Source: Mortierella alpina
Taxonomy: Eukaryota > Mortierellomycota > Mortierellomycetes > Mortierellales > Mortierellaceae
DNA length: 64,000 nt
Assembly (NCBI GenBank): GCA_029449245.1
Contig: JANATF010000004.1
Span: 372,001-436,000 of the forward strand
Reading direction: 5' to 3'
Of the stretch, positions 1 to 11,705 are shown one piece after another (the stretch's first letter is position 1; every line of letters begins with the position of its first letter). A program made the translations under genes and the position numbers. The notes beneath the pieces are model-generated. The model searched no databases, had not been told where the DNA came from, and was given only the letters and a program-made list of their open reading frames with translations.

Positions 1-190
1 ATCGTCACTCGGTTCTACTATTCCACTTTATGCATCCCACACAAGTGCTGGTGAGGTGTTCATTCGTTCCAAGTTTGCAGTCTTGCAGTCCATCCTGCTC
101 CATCATGATGAAAAAAGTCGCTTGCCGCAGCTCGTCCGAGTCTCCCGTTTTGTGCGTTCTTTGTGATAGTGGGCCTGTCATAACACGTAC

Positions 191-882
191 ATCTTCTCGA
201 GAACGATGCCCTTGGCGTGGGAGGAGCCTCCGAAGGGAGAGTAACGGAAAGCAGTTCCGAGGGCCTGCTTCTTGTAGTGCTTGTCGGCCCAGCGGTTCTC
301 ACGGCGAGTGGTGCGGAGCTTGCGAGCGGCCTGAAGACCTCTTGGTTTTCCTTTACCTGTTGGTTCACGACAGAAAAGAGAGAAAAAGAGTGAGTCTTCA
401 GTGTCTCCAGTTTTCTCGAGATCGATTAAAGATTCCCAAAGGTCGAAGTAAGATTGGCCGGTGCTGTGGTGTGAGGTTGCTGAATGCATGTTGAATGACG
501 CGGGTATGAAATCAACTGGGTTCCAAGGATCCAGATCGACAACTGGTCCTTGATCAAACGTTCGTAATGGATCTCAGTGAGAGGTGTCCTGTGCCGAGTG
601 TGATTCCTGGCTGCTGGTGGAAGATGTCATGGGCACTGCACAGGTTGGATTCGAGCCATCACAGCTCCTCTGGCTGGCTCTTTTCCAGATCCACTGAAAT
701 ATTTTTTTTTCTGATTCCTCGAGATATCGACTATGGCTCCATGGATCGCTGAGAGCGGGTGCAAAGGCTAGGGCTGGCTGTGATCGATGGATGCCTGCCA
801 TGGGTCGCATGCAGTGGTGTGCAATCGATGGATGGCTCCGTGTGCGCGGTGGATGTGATTGGCTGTGAGGGCCATTACCCAT
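191..882 (-). CDS. RPS23: 40S ribosomal protein S23 (uS12), 5' exons only, gene continues off the left edge
   Basis: Decoding-centre protein of the small ribosomal subunit. Exon 1 is four coding bases, ATGG (882-879). A GT-AG intron of 522 nt (878-357) follows, then exon 2 (356-191). The joined start reads [15 protein letters not shown] and continues through [13 protein letters not shown] and [16 protein letters not shown], the invariant N-terminal half of uS12/S23 in eukaryotes. After EK the reading frame meets a GTACGT donor at 190. The expected continuation (VEAKQPNSAIRKC) is not present in bases 1-190, so the remaining exons lie outside the window. A start codon followed almost at once by a long intron is common in ribosomal protein genes. 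The gene diverges from the oxidoreductase starting at 1555. Identification is by family similarity; the exon 1 placement is an inference from phase and the donor site. Confidence 0.9.
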
Positions 883-1554
883 TTTGATTGAGAATAGTTA
901 AGAGAAGGAAACCGCAACACTCCCCACGGCCACCTAACTATAAGCTCGGCATCCTGTCACGTGCATCCCGCCATCCTGGCTTGCAAGTCCTTCCACACGA
1001 GCACCAACCAACACGCATCCCCCGACACGCGCGTGTCACCCACTCTGCCTGCGGCCCTCTGTGTCTTTTGTGACAGACAGCGCGCGAACACTGTTGCTCG
1101 AAGGAGCCGGCTCTTCGTCGACTGCCGTCTGTAATCACATGCCGGCCGCTCGCTTGACACACTTCGTTATGCTTCAAGAGCAGAACACTAAAAGAAAGAA
1201 GAAAAGGGAGAGAAAAGATGAGAGCGACGATCGCGATCGGCCGGATCGTTGCCTGTGCGTGCGTAATAGCCCGCCCCTCCAAAGTCCCTTGTTCCGACGC
1301 ATCCGCATAATGTCGACGCCCTCGATGACGGTGGATGGTCGTCAGTAGTCTAGTGGGTATGATGTGGTCAAGCGCTGTCTCACTAAAGCGCACCTCTGTG
1401 GCCTTTGAGACTGAGTTTGTGTTTCTTCTGTTCGGCCAGCTTTTTCCTCAATCACTTTTCCTCATCCTCCGCTCTCCATTCGAACTTCCTTCCGTCGCCA
1501 CCTGCATCCACACAGAATTCAAAAAAAGAGCAACCCACCAAAGCATTGTGAATC
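883..1554. promoter_or_regulatory. Divergent intergenic region between RPS23 and the oxidoreductase gene
   Basis: These 672 bases separate two start codons facing away from each other, so they should hold both promoters. The right part (about 1420-1520) is C/T-rich, like other fungal leaders in the window. I see no convincing TATA box and no other gene. Confidence 0.5.
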
Positions 1555-2992
1555 ATGAACAGCAACAGCAGCTCCAGTTCAAACACAACCCGCGTCGTCG
1601 TTCTAGGAGGGTCTTACGGCGGAGTCGCATGCATCAATAAATTACTGCAGAGGCTGCCAAAGGACTCTTGCGTTACCATCACCCTTGTGGAAAGGTAATA
1701 AACGACCTCTTTGGCTAAACCCCCATCCGCTTCGCTGGGCCAGGCTGCTTACTAATAGCACTCCTCCCATTACTGTGTACTCTGCGTCGCACAATAGTCG
1801 AGATGCTCGGTACCACTGCATTGCTTCGTACCGTGCACTGGTCCAGAAGGACTTTGCCAAGAACCTTTGGATCCCCTACACAAATCTTTTTCCAGCAGGA
1901 TCCCCTCACAAGATTGTCCGAGCAACGGTTGAGCACGTCCTTCATGACCATGTCCTGGTGGCGCCCACAGAAGACCCGTCCTCAGATGTATCAGAGCCTC
2001 TTCAGAAGATTGACTTTGACTACTTGGTGATCGCCACCGGATCAATGGTCCCATCGCCTGCCAAGTGGAGGGTCACATCCTCAGCCAAAGGGACCGAGCT
2101 TATGGACAAAACAAGGAAAGATGTAGAGCAATGCAGCAGGATTGTGGTTATCGGAGGTGGTGCATGTGGAGTGGAACTATCAGGCGAGATCAAGTATGCG
2201 TTTCCGAACAAGAGCGTCACGCTTATTCATGACATGCCGGCCTTGGTCGACTATCCAAAGTTCCCTGACAGCTTCAAGAACGAGGCACGACGGTATCTAG
2301 AAAAGCAAGGCGTGGAGGTGATCTTGAACGAGAGGGTCGAGATTGAAGGTCTATCGAGAGAAAACTCGGTTCAAAGAGCAGACAGGACTGTTCGATTGAA
2401 GGGTTCCGACAGGACCATTGAAAGCGATCTCCAGTTCTTTTCCATCGGAATGCAGGTCGATACCAGCATCTTGTCGACATTGAGCCCTCCCGAGTTCTCG
2501 AAGGCCACAGCAGTTGACCAAAAGAAGATCACAGACTCGTTCGACTACAAGACTATGCTGGATCCGAAAACCAAGGCCATCCGCGTCAAGTCAACTTTGC
2601 AGCTTGAAAACGACCAGTTTCCGCACATCTTTGCCATTGGCGATGTATCGACTGCGGACCCAGTGCCGACCTGTATGGCTGCAATCGCTGCTGGTGAGAC
2701 GGCTGCCAGGAACCTTGTCAAGTTGATTCGCATGGGCAGCACCTCTCGAAGGCGAGCAGCTGGCGCACAGCCTGAAGATAGCGTGGATGGATATCGCTGT
2801 CGGTCATGGAACAACCTTGAGGACTACGTGCCAATTCGTGCCCAGATGGTACTAGCCATGAACCCGACGGGTGGAGTGTGTCATCTGCCTGTTGTCGGGA
2901 CATGGTTCGGAAGTCTGGCAGCATGGATGGTCAAGTCTGGCGATCTCTTTTCAGGACGGTTTTGGGGTGAGATGAATGTACCACGTCCATGA
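1555..2992 (+). CDS. FAD-dependent NAD(P)H oxidoreductase of the AIF/FSP1 (AIFM2-like) family
   Basis: Two exons, 1555-1694 and 1798-2992, give 444 aa. The 103-nt intron has a GTAATA donor and a TTACTAAT branch site. The N-terminus carries the FAD-binding Rossmann motif VVVLGGSYGG (about residues 14-23). A second nucleotide-binding motif, VVIGGGACGVELSGE, lies near residues 150-165 and would bind NAD(P)H. The FAD-closing motif FAIGDVS is near residue 330. This order, the overall length and the C-terminal tail match the AIFM2/AMID/FSP1 group of pyridine nucleotide-disulphide oxidoreductases, which reduce quinones or related acceptors. There is no redox-active CxxxxC pair, so it is not a glutathione- or lipoamide-reductase type enzyme. 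No targeting peptide is obvious, and location and substrate cannot be read from sequence. The start is the first ATG in a leader lying after a C/T-rich stretch. Confidence 0.85.
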
Positions 2993-3960
2993 ACAAGGTC
3001 AGCAAGCAATACATCAATGAGTTTTGAATACGAGCGAAGGTACAGGGCGCCTTGTAGTCCTCTCTCCGCCATGATCAAGCGAACCCTTTATTTTAATTAC
3101 GTTTGCACTGCTACGCGACCTCCCTTCTTTCCATAATGAACGACTCATATATAAGAGGCATCTTGTCAAATGGAGTCGTTTTTCAAATGTTTTGGCCGGT
3201 ATCCTTGCATTGGTTGCAGAAGTTAAGAGTGATTTCATGCGGTTCAGCCTGTTGTTACCAACAGCTGCTGTGGAGTGAAGTGGCACTCAGTCAATGGTCG
3301 CGCAGCGCAGGAATGTGTTGGTGTGCTGGGCTAGTAATCAGCCCATTCTTTCCCATCTACTTCTTTTGATGCTTACACATGTACACCATGCATCATGGGC
3401 TTGGTACATATCATACACGAGGGATACAGAGTGAGGAACTGGTGGCATGCTTTGAGCTACACCTCTTCTCACACGCGCGCCCCGCGAACTCTTTGTTTTG
3501 AATGAGTTGCTTACAGCTATTGTAGTCAAGCGAGAATAAGGAGGTTTTTCATGTAGCCATAAAAGAACGTTGACTTATTATGTCAAGGCACTGGAGCCTT
3601 CAAAAATACTACATTTAGAGTATCGCATTCTCGTGGCAAAGGTACTCTTGGCCATCACCCTCCTTCTCTGAAGACAATGGTACTTAAAGCCAACGATGGA
3701 GAGTGCATTCACCAGGGGGAGACCCCATGCTCATCGACAGCCCCACGAATGGATATGATCTGAGATTGCCACGTTCAAAGGAATCTGCGAATGAGCTCTG
3801 GTCCGTGCTCGTACCTGAAATGTAATACTTTGATTCATATGAGTGTAAGGCATATGCACAGGGGTCTAAGCAGATGCAGATTTCACTGTATTACCCAAAG
3901 GCTTATGGTACAAATACACCCCTTGGCGCCGTCGTCTACGCGTTCTATAGTCCTTAGCCG
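2993..3960. other. Intergenic, no gene seen
   Basis: No conserved reading frame, RNA gene or repeat was recognised on either strand. The first part is the 3' flank of the oxidoreductase. Confidence 0.5.
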
Positions 3961-3969
3961 TTAGGTTTC

Positions 3970-4500
3970 TACGCACGAGCTGGTCAAGTTCATTGTGCCT
4001 GAAGGTCGAATTCAAGTGAGCAAGATTAGAGAGGTCGAGTGAGCTCCATAGTTAGTCATGGAGAACCGATTTCGGATGGGCCGAATCTAACACATCGTCA
4101 TCTTGAGTCGCGACGCGACCGCTGCATTCCTGCGGTTGAGCAGGTCATTTTGGCGCGGTTAAAGTTCGAATCCAAGATCATTGATCATGTCGAGGGTTGG
4201 TGAGGTTAACAAGGCTGAATAGGACCGATCTCAAGATCAACAGATTCTGACACATTGTCCTCATGAAGCGAGACCTAGCTCGTTGCATTCCTGCGACCTA
4301 GCTGGTCATTCTGGTGCGGTTAAATGTCGAATCCAAGATCATCGATCATGTCGAGGGTTGGTGAGGTTAGTAAGGCTGAATAGGACCGATCTCAAGATCA
4401 ACAGATTCTGACACATTATCCTCATGAAGCGAGACCTAGCTCGTTGCATTCCAGAGGCCGAGCAGGTCATTCTGGTGCGGTCGAAGGTCGAATCCAAGTT
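3970..4500. repeat. 161-bp tandem repeat, about 3.3 diverged copies
   Basis: A unit of 160-161 bp recurs, marked by TCGAA boxes at 4006, 4166, 4327 and 4488 and by the block CATGTCGAGGGTTGGTGAGG at 4186 and 4347. The last two copies are nearly identical, and the first is partial and degenerate. Each copy ends in a sequence close to an RNA polymerase III B box (best match AGTTCGAATCC at about 4164). The period is not a multiple of three, so this is not a protein repeat. Confidence 0.8.
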
Positions 4501-4855
4501 ATGAACGATTAGGAGGTCCTTGCAGTTCAGAATTACAGTATGGCGCAACCTTAAATGTAGGGTGCCCTGAACCGATATGCGATCGTCCGACCAAGGCATG
4601 GTCTCCATGATTACGCGGGTGCCCCATCACATTGACTCCTACCACAGCTGGCCACACTACTGTATCCAAATAATTGTGAATGCGAAGCCTTTGTGGGACG
4701 CAGTCTAAAGTACCATCGCCAATGTGGCCTTTTTCACAATACGCTCGACGGCCAAGGCTTTCCCCCTTGACATCGAACTAGAAGAGGTGTGTTTTTCCAC
4801 ACCGCTTCTTTCTTCTTTACATGACCTTGCATCGCACACCGAATTCTCAACGCCA

Positions 4856-6535
4856 ATGACAGCTCAAATCTCAAGAAACGCCCGCAGTACGGCAGCGATG
4901 AGAAGGAAAAAGGACGTTTTCTTTGAGCAAAAGCTGTTCGACGACATCGTGAACATTCTCGGGCCTCACCTGGTAGATGTCAACTTGAAACAAGATTACC
5001 TTTGCACACCGCTAGCCTCATCATCCTCTTCGTCAACTACAGGACATCAGCAGCAACAGCAGCAACAGCAGCAGCAAAACGATCAACGTGTGCTTGATAT
5101 CAACAATACCTGCTTGTATGCTTTGGCCCACATGCCCCAGAGCCAACCAAGGGTGATTCTCAGCCATTCGAATCAAGTTTTTAGTTCGTTGTACCTGCCA
5201 TGGCTAAGGCAGCTCAAGATCATATACCGCGCTACAGCGGATGCGCCATTATTTCTGGGTCGCTCTTGCGCCTCAACAGTGGCAGCGCCCGCACATCATT
5301 ATCCCGGGTCGTTCTTGCAACTTCCTACAAGGCCAATTCTAGATCTTTCCGCTTGCCTGGCTTTAGAGGTCCTGTCGATCGAGGACCATGCCCACACTGG
5401 CCAACCACACCAGCTGCAACGGTACAAACGACAAGAAGGAGAAGCCGACATTGTTCCTTTTGATCGGGATCAAGGGATCAAGTTTCCATCACGTCTGAAA
5501 GCTCTTGACCTGATCGGCTTGACCGCGGAGAGATTCAATCTCGGATGGCTTAAGCATACTCCTCAGATGAACTACGTGAACATCATCGGCATTCGACACC
5601 TTCACTCTCTTCATAAAGACAGCCCCGACGGTCCCGAGAGCGATAGCTCCGAGAGCAATAGCCTTGACAGAAGTACCTCCGACAGCAGCAGCAGCAGCAG
5701 CAGCAAGAGCAATTGCGACATGAGCCCTCCACCCTCCATGTGGCAATTGACAGATGTCCAAAACCTCACGGTGAGGCACCTCCAAATCCATCATCATCCA
5801 ACGCGTCACTTTCGGTTCAAGATGCTGCGAAACATTCCTGGACTTGAGTCCCTCGACCTCCGCGACGTGCCTGTGGACGTGATTCGAGAAGCAGCAGAAG
5901 AGAATGACGTGGTTGAGGGACGACCGACCATTGAAATGTCACCTAAACGGTTTGTGGTCATCTTTCGACTACGGATCTTGGGTGTGGTCGAGTCCACAGT
6001 GGAGAGTACGGCTTTACAGTTGAAGATAGTCTTGGAACGGTATCTGCCAGATGTGGTCAAGTTGCATGTGGATGGCCTCCCAGTCAGTCGTCTCATCGAG
6101 CTCACGACTGGTCCTTCTATTCGGGCGAGGCAGGCATCTTTACCAGAGCAGGGGCCACAGGAACAAGAACAAAGGCAAGAACAAGAACAAGAACAAGAAC
6201 AAGAACAAGAACAAGAACAAGAACAAGAACAAGAACAACAGGCGCAGGAGCAAGGGCAGGTGCAAGAGCAGACGCGAGAACGAGGACCTGTACAAAAACA
6301 AGGGTCCGACGGCACTGTCCACCTGCATCAACTAGCGCAGGTCCTGACGAACGAAAAATTGTCGACACGCGATATATTGAAATACAGCCTGGTTCGTATG
6401 AGGTGTACGCCGCCGTTAGAACCAAGTCATGAGCTGCAAAATCTGGCGATCGCGAGTCTTCGATTGAGGATACATTCGATCACATACATTGCTCAGGGCA
6501 GGATATGGCAGAGAGTAGAGTCCTCAATACCGTGA
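4856..6535 (+). CDS. LRR/F-box-like protein with polyQ and Glu-Gln repeats, function unknown
   Basis: Single open frame of 559 aa from the ATG at 4856. The frame is open back to about 4709 without an earlier ATG, so an upstream exon is possible. A polyglutamine run (about residues 64-74, bases 5047-5077) is followed by irregular leucine-rich segments such as LKALDLIGLTAERFNLGWL, LTDVQNLTVRHLQI and IPGLESLDLRDVP. These resemble the degenerate LRR regions of the large F-box/RNI-like families of Mortierella-type fungi. A Ser-rich run lies near residues 265-285, and about 22 residues of alternating Glu-Gln near 440-465. No F-box was identified with confidence. The LRR call is an impression from hydrophobic spacing. 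Base composition and Q-rich tracts are typical of the neighbourhood. Confidence 0.6.
   Translation: MTAQISRNARSTAAMRRKKDVFFEQKLFDDIVNILGPHLVDVNLKQDYLCTPLASSSSSSTTGHQQQQQQQQQQNDQRVLDINNTCLYALAHMPQSQPRVILSHSNQVFSSLYLPWLRQLKIIYRATADAPLFLGRSCASTVAAPAHHYPGSFLQLPTRPILDLSACLALEVLSIEDHAHTGQPHQLQRYKRQEGEADIVPFDRDQGIKFPSRLKALDLIGLTAERFNLGWLKHTPQMNYVNIIGIRHLHSLHKDSPDGPESDSSESNSLDRSTSDSSSSSSSKSNCDMSPPPSMWQLTDVQNLTVRHLQIHHHPTRHFRFKMLRNIPGLESLDLRDVPVDVIREAAEENDVVEGRPTIEMSPKRFVVIFRLRILGVVESTVESTALQLKIVLERYLPDVVKLHVDGLPVSRLIELTTGPSIRARQASLPEQGPQEQEQRQEQEQEQEQEQEQEQEQEQEQQAQEQGQVQEQTRERGPVQKQGSDGTVHLHQLAQVLTNEKLSTRDILKYSLVRMRCTPPLEPSHELQNLAIASLRLRIHSITYIAQGRIWQRVESSIP
6176..6238 (+). repeat. (CAAGAA)n hexanucleotide repeat inside the LRR-like gene
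   Basis: About ten near-perfect CAAGAA units encode an uninterrupted Gln-Glu alternation. The length is a multiple of six, so unit gains or losses keep the frame. Confidence 0.9.
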
Positions 6536-6632
6536 ATATGTCGGGTATTATAATACAAGAGTGGAAGTATGGTTTGTAAGGTACAAGGGTGTGTGGAAAA
6601 TATTACAAGTAATCAATCGGATGGCATGAAAC

Positions 6633-7988
6633 TCAAACGGCCACGGCGCATCCCTGCTGTTCTGTTGTGATCTGCGAGAGTCGGGGGGTCGGTAATGGCG
6701 AGGGCAAAGACGAGGAAGGTGAGCCCTCATCCTTGTCTAGACAAGGGACCCGTTTCTGACCGTAAGCCACGTAGAAAATATGGAAACTCTTGTACCTCTC
6801 GACCTCAAGCGCGCTAACCATCATCGCGTCCTCGTACTCGTGAATATTGACACCAGCGCCATGGACAATCATCGGGGTCATGGCGTTCCAAAACGCCTGC
6901 TCGTTCTCTTTCAACAGGGTCCCGATCTTGCCGCCATGGTCTCCTGTGGGCAGCCGAAATACCTCCTCCTTGAGGTCTGTAACTCTAGCTTGCTGCAGCA
7001 GCGGTTTCAATCCGGGTTGCGATCCGATATGAACATTGATCCCTCGACTTGCCATTGCACGCTCGATCCAATGCCAGAGCTGAGTGGTAGTAGGTCCATT
7101 GTTGCCTCCAAAGCCATCGACCTCAACCAGCTCGATCCACCCCCCTGGCTTGGTGACCCGTTCCAATTCAGTAAGCACAAAGATCCAATCCTGAGGCCGC
7201 AATCCTGCAACAAGTAACCGCTGGTATACAAAATCGAAGGTATTATCTGCGAACGGGAGCGGATCAAGGATGTTGTGTTGAATAAAGCAACAATTGCCTG
7301 GGATGACTGTTGTCGGAAAAACTGCCGACATGTCAATACCGGTTATGGTCGCATCTGGGAACTCGTTGGCCATTTCCTATTAAACACCACCAATGCAACA
7401 GCAGTAGCACCATGTAATAAACAACAATGGCTATGAGGTTAGTATAGAGTAGAAAGCAGTTGGCGACGTGTCGTCCAATTACATGAACCGTAGCGCCTTT
7501 CGTAATTTTGGGGGAGCTGTTGTTGTAGGTTTGGTGGTACCTGCAGCATATAAAGTGGAAAAAAAAATCTTTAGTGTGAGAATCCTTACCATGGTCCAAG
7601 TCCCAGGGCCGCAGCCCACATCCAAAATAGATCGGACCTGTTGATGTAGAAAGAGTCGAGGAAGCAGTAGAAGATAAGAAGCGGTCAGTGCCCGACTGTG
7701 CAGTCTATGTTTAGGACAGGCATTGCAAGGTGACCGAAGCAGCACGCCAAGAGTGAGACTATTTTCGCAGAAAGAAAAGGCGTCCATGTGAGATCCGATA
7801 CCTTTGACTTGTCGAGTGGCGACTTGTAGTTTCCATGCATGGCATAACGTAATATGAAGTGCTGGAGAAGAGACGCAAGAGTGAGCATTACAACGCACAG
7901 TTGGTCGGCTCAATAAGCGCGGGAGCGCAAGCTGATACTACTTTTTTTTTTTGTTTAGCGATGTTGATGACCTACCTGGAGTTGCAAC
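6633..7988 (-). CDS. Class I SAM-dependent methyltransferase, 5' end unresolved
   Basis: Four exons are supported on the minus strand: 7988?-7976, 7861-7802, 7637-7590 and 7376-6633. Joined, they read RLQLQ/HFILRYAMHGNYKSPLDKSK/VRSILDVGCGPGTWTM/EMANEFPDATITGID. This is the classic SAM-binding arrangement: motif I LDVGCGPGTW and the acidic loop GID after strand 2. Further on come NILDPLPFADNTFDFVYQR and PGGWIELVEVD, typical of fungal LaeA/UbiE-like small-molecule methyltransferases. The phases of all joins agree; the introns are 114, 164 and 213 nt. Upstream of 7988 an expected segment (usually HNV..LPND..E.DR) is not intact: the open frame reads only RTPLHNVLMHCL and has no clear start. Either a short first exon was missed or the 5' end is damaged. 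The substrate is unknown. Confidence 0.75.
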
Positions 7989-10900
7989 CTAAGACAGTGC
8001 ATAAGGACATTGTGTAATGGTGTTCGGGAACGAAGTGATGAGCGACATGAGTAGCGCGTTTAGGTAGCCGCTCCCCTGAATTATTCTTCCGGTTGATCGA
8101 TGTTCGTACCTGTCAACCCTGCATGACGTCGTAACGGAAGAAGAGCAAGAGAAGGAAAGGAACATGTATCAGTGCGAGTGCTGAGTTTCCTTAAGAGATT
8201 CCATTCCCTGGCTCAAAACAATTATCCGCAAACCCGCAACAAGTTGATGGGGAACACGTGTGGTGAATTACGCGGGAGCAGTAAGCATTCCAACTGTACA
8301 GAACAATTCAGCCCGCCCCAACCATAAACCCGAACATCATGGTCTTTTTTGTGTGTGCCTGTGTCATTGCCAGGCACGCAACAGGGAGCGGAGTGTGTGT
8401 AGGTTACGATTCAAGACAAAAACATGTCGAGGGATAAGCAGAGCGAGACAGAGAGTGGCGAATGCTGTTTTGGTTTGAAGAGCGTCCGCATTTGGGACCA
8501 CTCAATGATCCTAGTTGTGCAATTTAAGTTTGTGCTCGCTCTACGTGCTGCCTTTGCCTGTTTGTTTGTCGCTGTTGCTGCTGCTATTATTGCTAATGCT
8601 GCTGATGGTGCGTGTAGCACATGGCAAGTGTTGCCCGTCGCGTTACACGGCGGGCGCAGGGTGAGAAGGATAGGAGGGGTGTATCGATGAGGAAGGTTTG
8701 CCACAGATTTGGATCGCACGTCTTTGAAGGTGGTTAAAACTTTAGAAGGGCAGGGCTAATGAGGCAAGCGGTCGAGAGGTCGAAGCGGGGGGTAGCGCAG
8801 ATAGCACACAGGAGCACAAAGACACAGACACCATGACCACCTCCTAACTTGTACGACGCATCCAGTGTAAACACTCGAGGGCGATCAATGGCCACCATAA
8901 CCGAAAAAAAACATACTCGTCAATATCGTTGGGCAGAAGATAGGACTGGGCGTCGTGGTATCTTCGGCCTTCTAACCATTGATAATCCCCTGAATCTTGC
9001 TTTTGTTCCATGGCTGTGTTGCGTTTCCAGTCCGGAGAGGGATGTGCTGGCAGTGTATCTGACAATAAGCGGCAATGGAGAAGGTTCTCAAGAAGCGAAT
9101 TTCTGTACGTCGATGGAAAGTACAGCCACCACGGAGAAATTTGTAATATGCTCGAGTGATCGAAGAGATTTGAGCGAGAGAGCAAGGAGGCGGGCGACAA
9201 GTGAAGAAGGACAAGTTGGCGGCCACGTCGTGTGTCGAGAAGGTGAAGGGGATCACTGCTATGGAGATGGAGAGTGATGAGAGACAAGAGAGTTAGAGAG
9301 TGAGAGTGCGCTGCGAGATAGAGAGAGAAAGAGAGAGAGAGAGAGGGAGAGAGAGAGCGAGAGGGAGAGAGAGAGGGAGAGCGAGAGAGAGAGATAGAGA
9401 GAGACGAGAAAAGTGTAAACAAAAAGAAGAGTCCAGCGACGAAGAAGAAAGGAGCAAAGGAAGAGCAAAGGAAGAACAAAGGAAAAATAAAGGAAGACAA
9501 GCAGCCATGTACTGTACTGTATAGGTCCGGTAAAGTATGGATGTGCGTGTGCATTCACAGTGTAGTAGTGCAGTAGTCTACTTTCCTGCTAGCGTGAATG
9601 GGATCCGCTTTTCACTCTCTCGCTCACATTTTCTCCCAGCCCCTTTGCTGTGTGAGTATAGGGCGTAGACTATGTCGTCTGTCTGCGCGCCGGTTGATTG
9701 CGGACACAAGGTGGAGCTGTACGAGAGCCACGCACGCGGGAGCATGGTCTATGGAAAACAACCATTCTGATACCTTAACGAGCTCAGAGAGACCGTCCGA
9801 GGACATGGACAAGGAATGCGAGGAGTCAGGCGAGTGTGGAGGAGCCAAGAGAGAAAGAAAAGGGGCGTGCTGCTGGATCCAGGGAAAATAGAGAGAAATA
9901 GAAGGTCACTGATGTTTTCGTCCTTGGTCTCGTTCATCTTCGATCATGCTAGATACATCATGTCCAGTGTCCCTCTCTTCCGGCAGGAGTACTGCATGTG
10001 TTCTGCCGTTGCAACGAAGCTTTGAGGAGATACTATTCAGTTCGCATTGAACCACCGTCCAAGATACAGGACTGTATTCTCTCTCACTCTCTCTCGCGGC
10101 CTTAGGAATTCTGTCTTGGATTGGTTTATGGCTCAGGGCTCAATTTCTCGCAGCTGTCCCCTATCTGAGTTCAAAGCACAATGTCCCCTTTCCGATCATC
10201 CATTGAGGCCAATCCTGTTTTTCGCCAGCTGGGCTTCTTCGGAGCATGTTTCATGAAATGAAAGCGCAGGTTTATCCTCGTGGGAAAAGTACAGGGGGCA
10301 TTTGGTTGCAACGGTATGAAAATAAAGGCAATGGCGTACGATATGAGTTTGAAATGTTGTGATCCTGTGTCTACTGTAATAGCAACGGTGGAGGGAGGCC
10401 AAGACGAACAACTAAGAACCGCTGGTTGTCAAATTGCGACGTCCACGCGCGCATGCACTCCACTTTTTTTTTCATTGTCTCTCCAATGTCTTTCCCGGCA
10501 TGCATTATGGTTAGTGACACCACCAAAGGACATTGCGACTGGGCGTCATTTGGCAGCGCATAACGCATAACATCCCAATTGGCACAGGTTCGCTTTTGAT
10601 CCCGCCTCTGAGCATTCGGCGATGAAACGATGGCGTGTACTATGCCCGCGCCGAGCCTCAAACAAACGATCAGACTACATAGTGTGCATCTGTTCAAATG
10701 AACCACTGGACGATGGAGCATCTGCAGTATCGACGGCCATGCATGCAGAGCTCAAACAGGAAACTCATTCCTTACAAAAACAGCTCTCAAAGAGAGCGGC
10801 TAATTATTTCAAATGGCACAACAATTGCTCAGCAATGACTCTCGCCTACATTTGAATAGGAAGAGTAACAGCAAAAGTACACACGTGTGTAGTTTGACAG

Positions 10901-11700
10901 GCGGAGTATCCAAAAACTCAAGGGACGGGAAGATTCTAAAGTGGCTGTGGCGAACTCAGCAACGGCTGCTGGGGCTGTGCGGTCCTCATATGCTGAAGCT
11001 CCAGCATGGCCATTATTTGGTGGACTATACAACGACAGGCGCTGCAGTCCGGTTGCGGTGACGACTACGATGGCAGCAGCATCGAGTGCAGCACCACGCT
11101 ATGATGAAGACAACCGCCAAGGCAATAAAAACATGTTCCAACCCATACGTCTTGATGTAAATGACACCCGTCAGCGCTAGGATCCATACAACAAACTATA
11201 TCGTAGATTAGAAGGGAAACTCAATGGAGCCATGAACACTAACAGCCTGCATCCTAGATCTTACCAATATGAGGCCTACGACAACGAGTCCGTCGTATGC
11301 AGCTAATTCGATTGATGAACACATATCGGAATGTATTAGCCAGAATGAAAAAAAGTGGTCATTTCGGCGGGAAGATGAAGTAGACCCTCCTGTTTATGTA
11401 GTAGAAAGCAAACGGGGGTGTGCAAGTCATCTGTGTTGCAGCCGGATCAGTCCTTGCTCAGCTACTGTTCGAGATCCTATACTATCTACTGCCTTGCCGT
11501 GATAGTTGAGATCAAGTGTGTCACCTGTTATGTCTGTAGCTTGATCCAAGGTGAACCCCCGTCGCAGTTACCGAGTTTCTCATAGAAAGCACTGTTGTTT
11601 TGACGCATAGCACTTTATTGAGACTATGGGATTAAGTATAAAGTACAGTGGATGGAGAGGGATGAAGCTGGCGCGCGATCATGTGTTAACCTTTCCGCCT
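7989..11700. other. 3.7-kb gene-poor region
   Basis: No gene could be modelled. It holds a GA-rich simple repeat (9315-9409). It also has coding-like but broken stretches at about 10741-10850 and 10930-11160 (plus frame ending RYDEDNRQGNKNMFQPIRLD before a possible GTAAAT donor), and another frame at about 11290-11395. I could not join these into a gene; they may be remnants. Confidence 0.4.
9315..9409. repeat. (GA)n simple repeat
   Basis: A purine-only GA/GAGG tract of roughly 95 bp with few interruptions. Open frames over it on either strand are low-complexity artefacts. Confidence 0.9.
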
Positions 11701-11705
11701 TCTGT

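Noticed and set aside
8844-9554. Long minus frames rich in Ser-Leu
   Set aside because: They are translations of the GA/CT simple repeat and have no domain or splice context.
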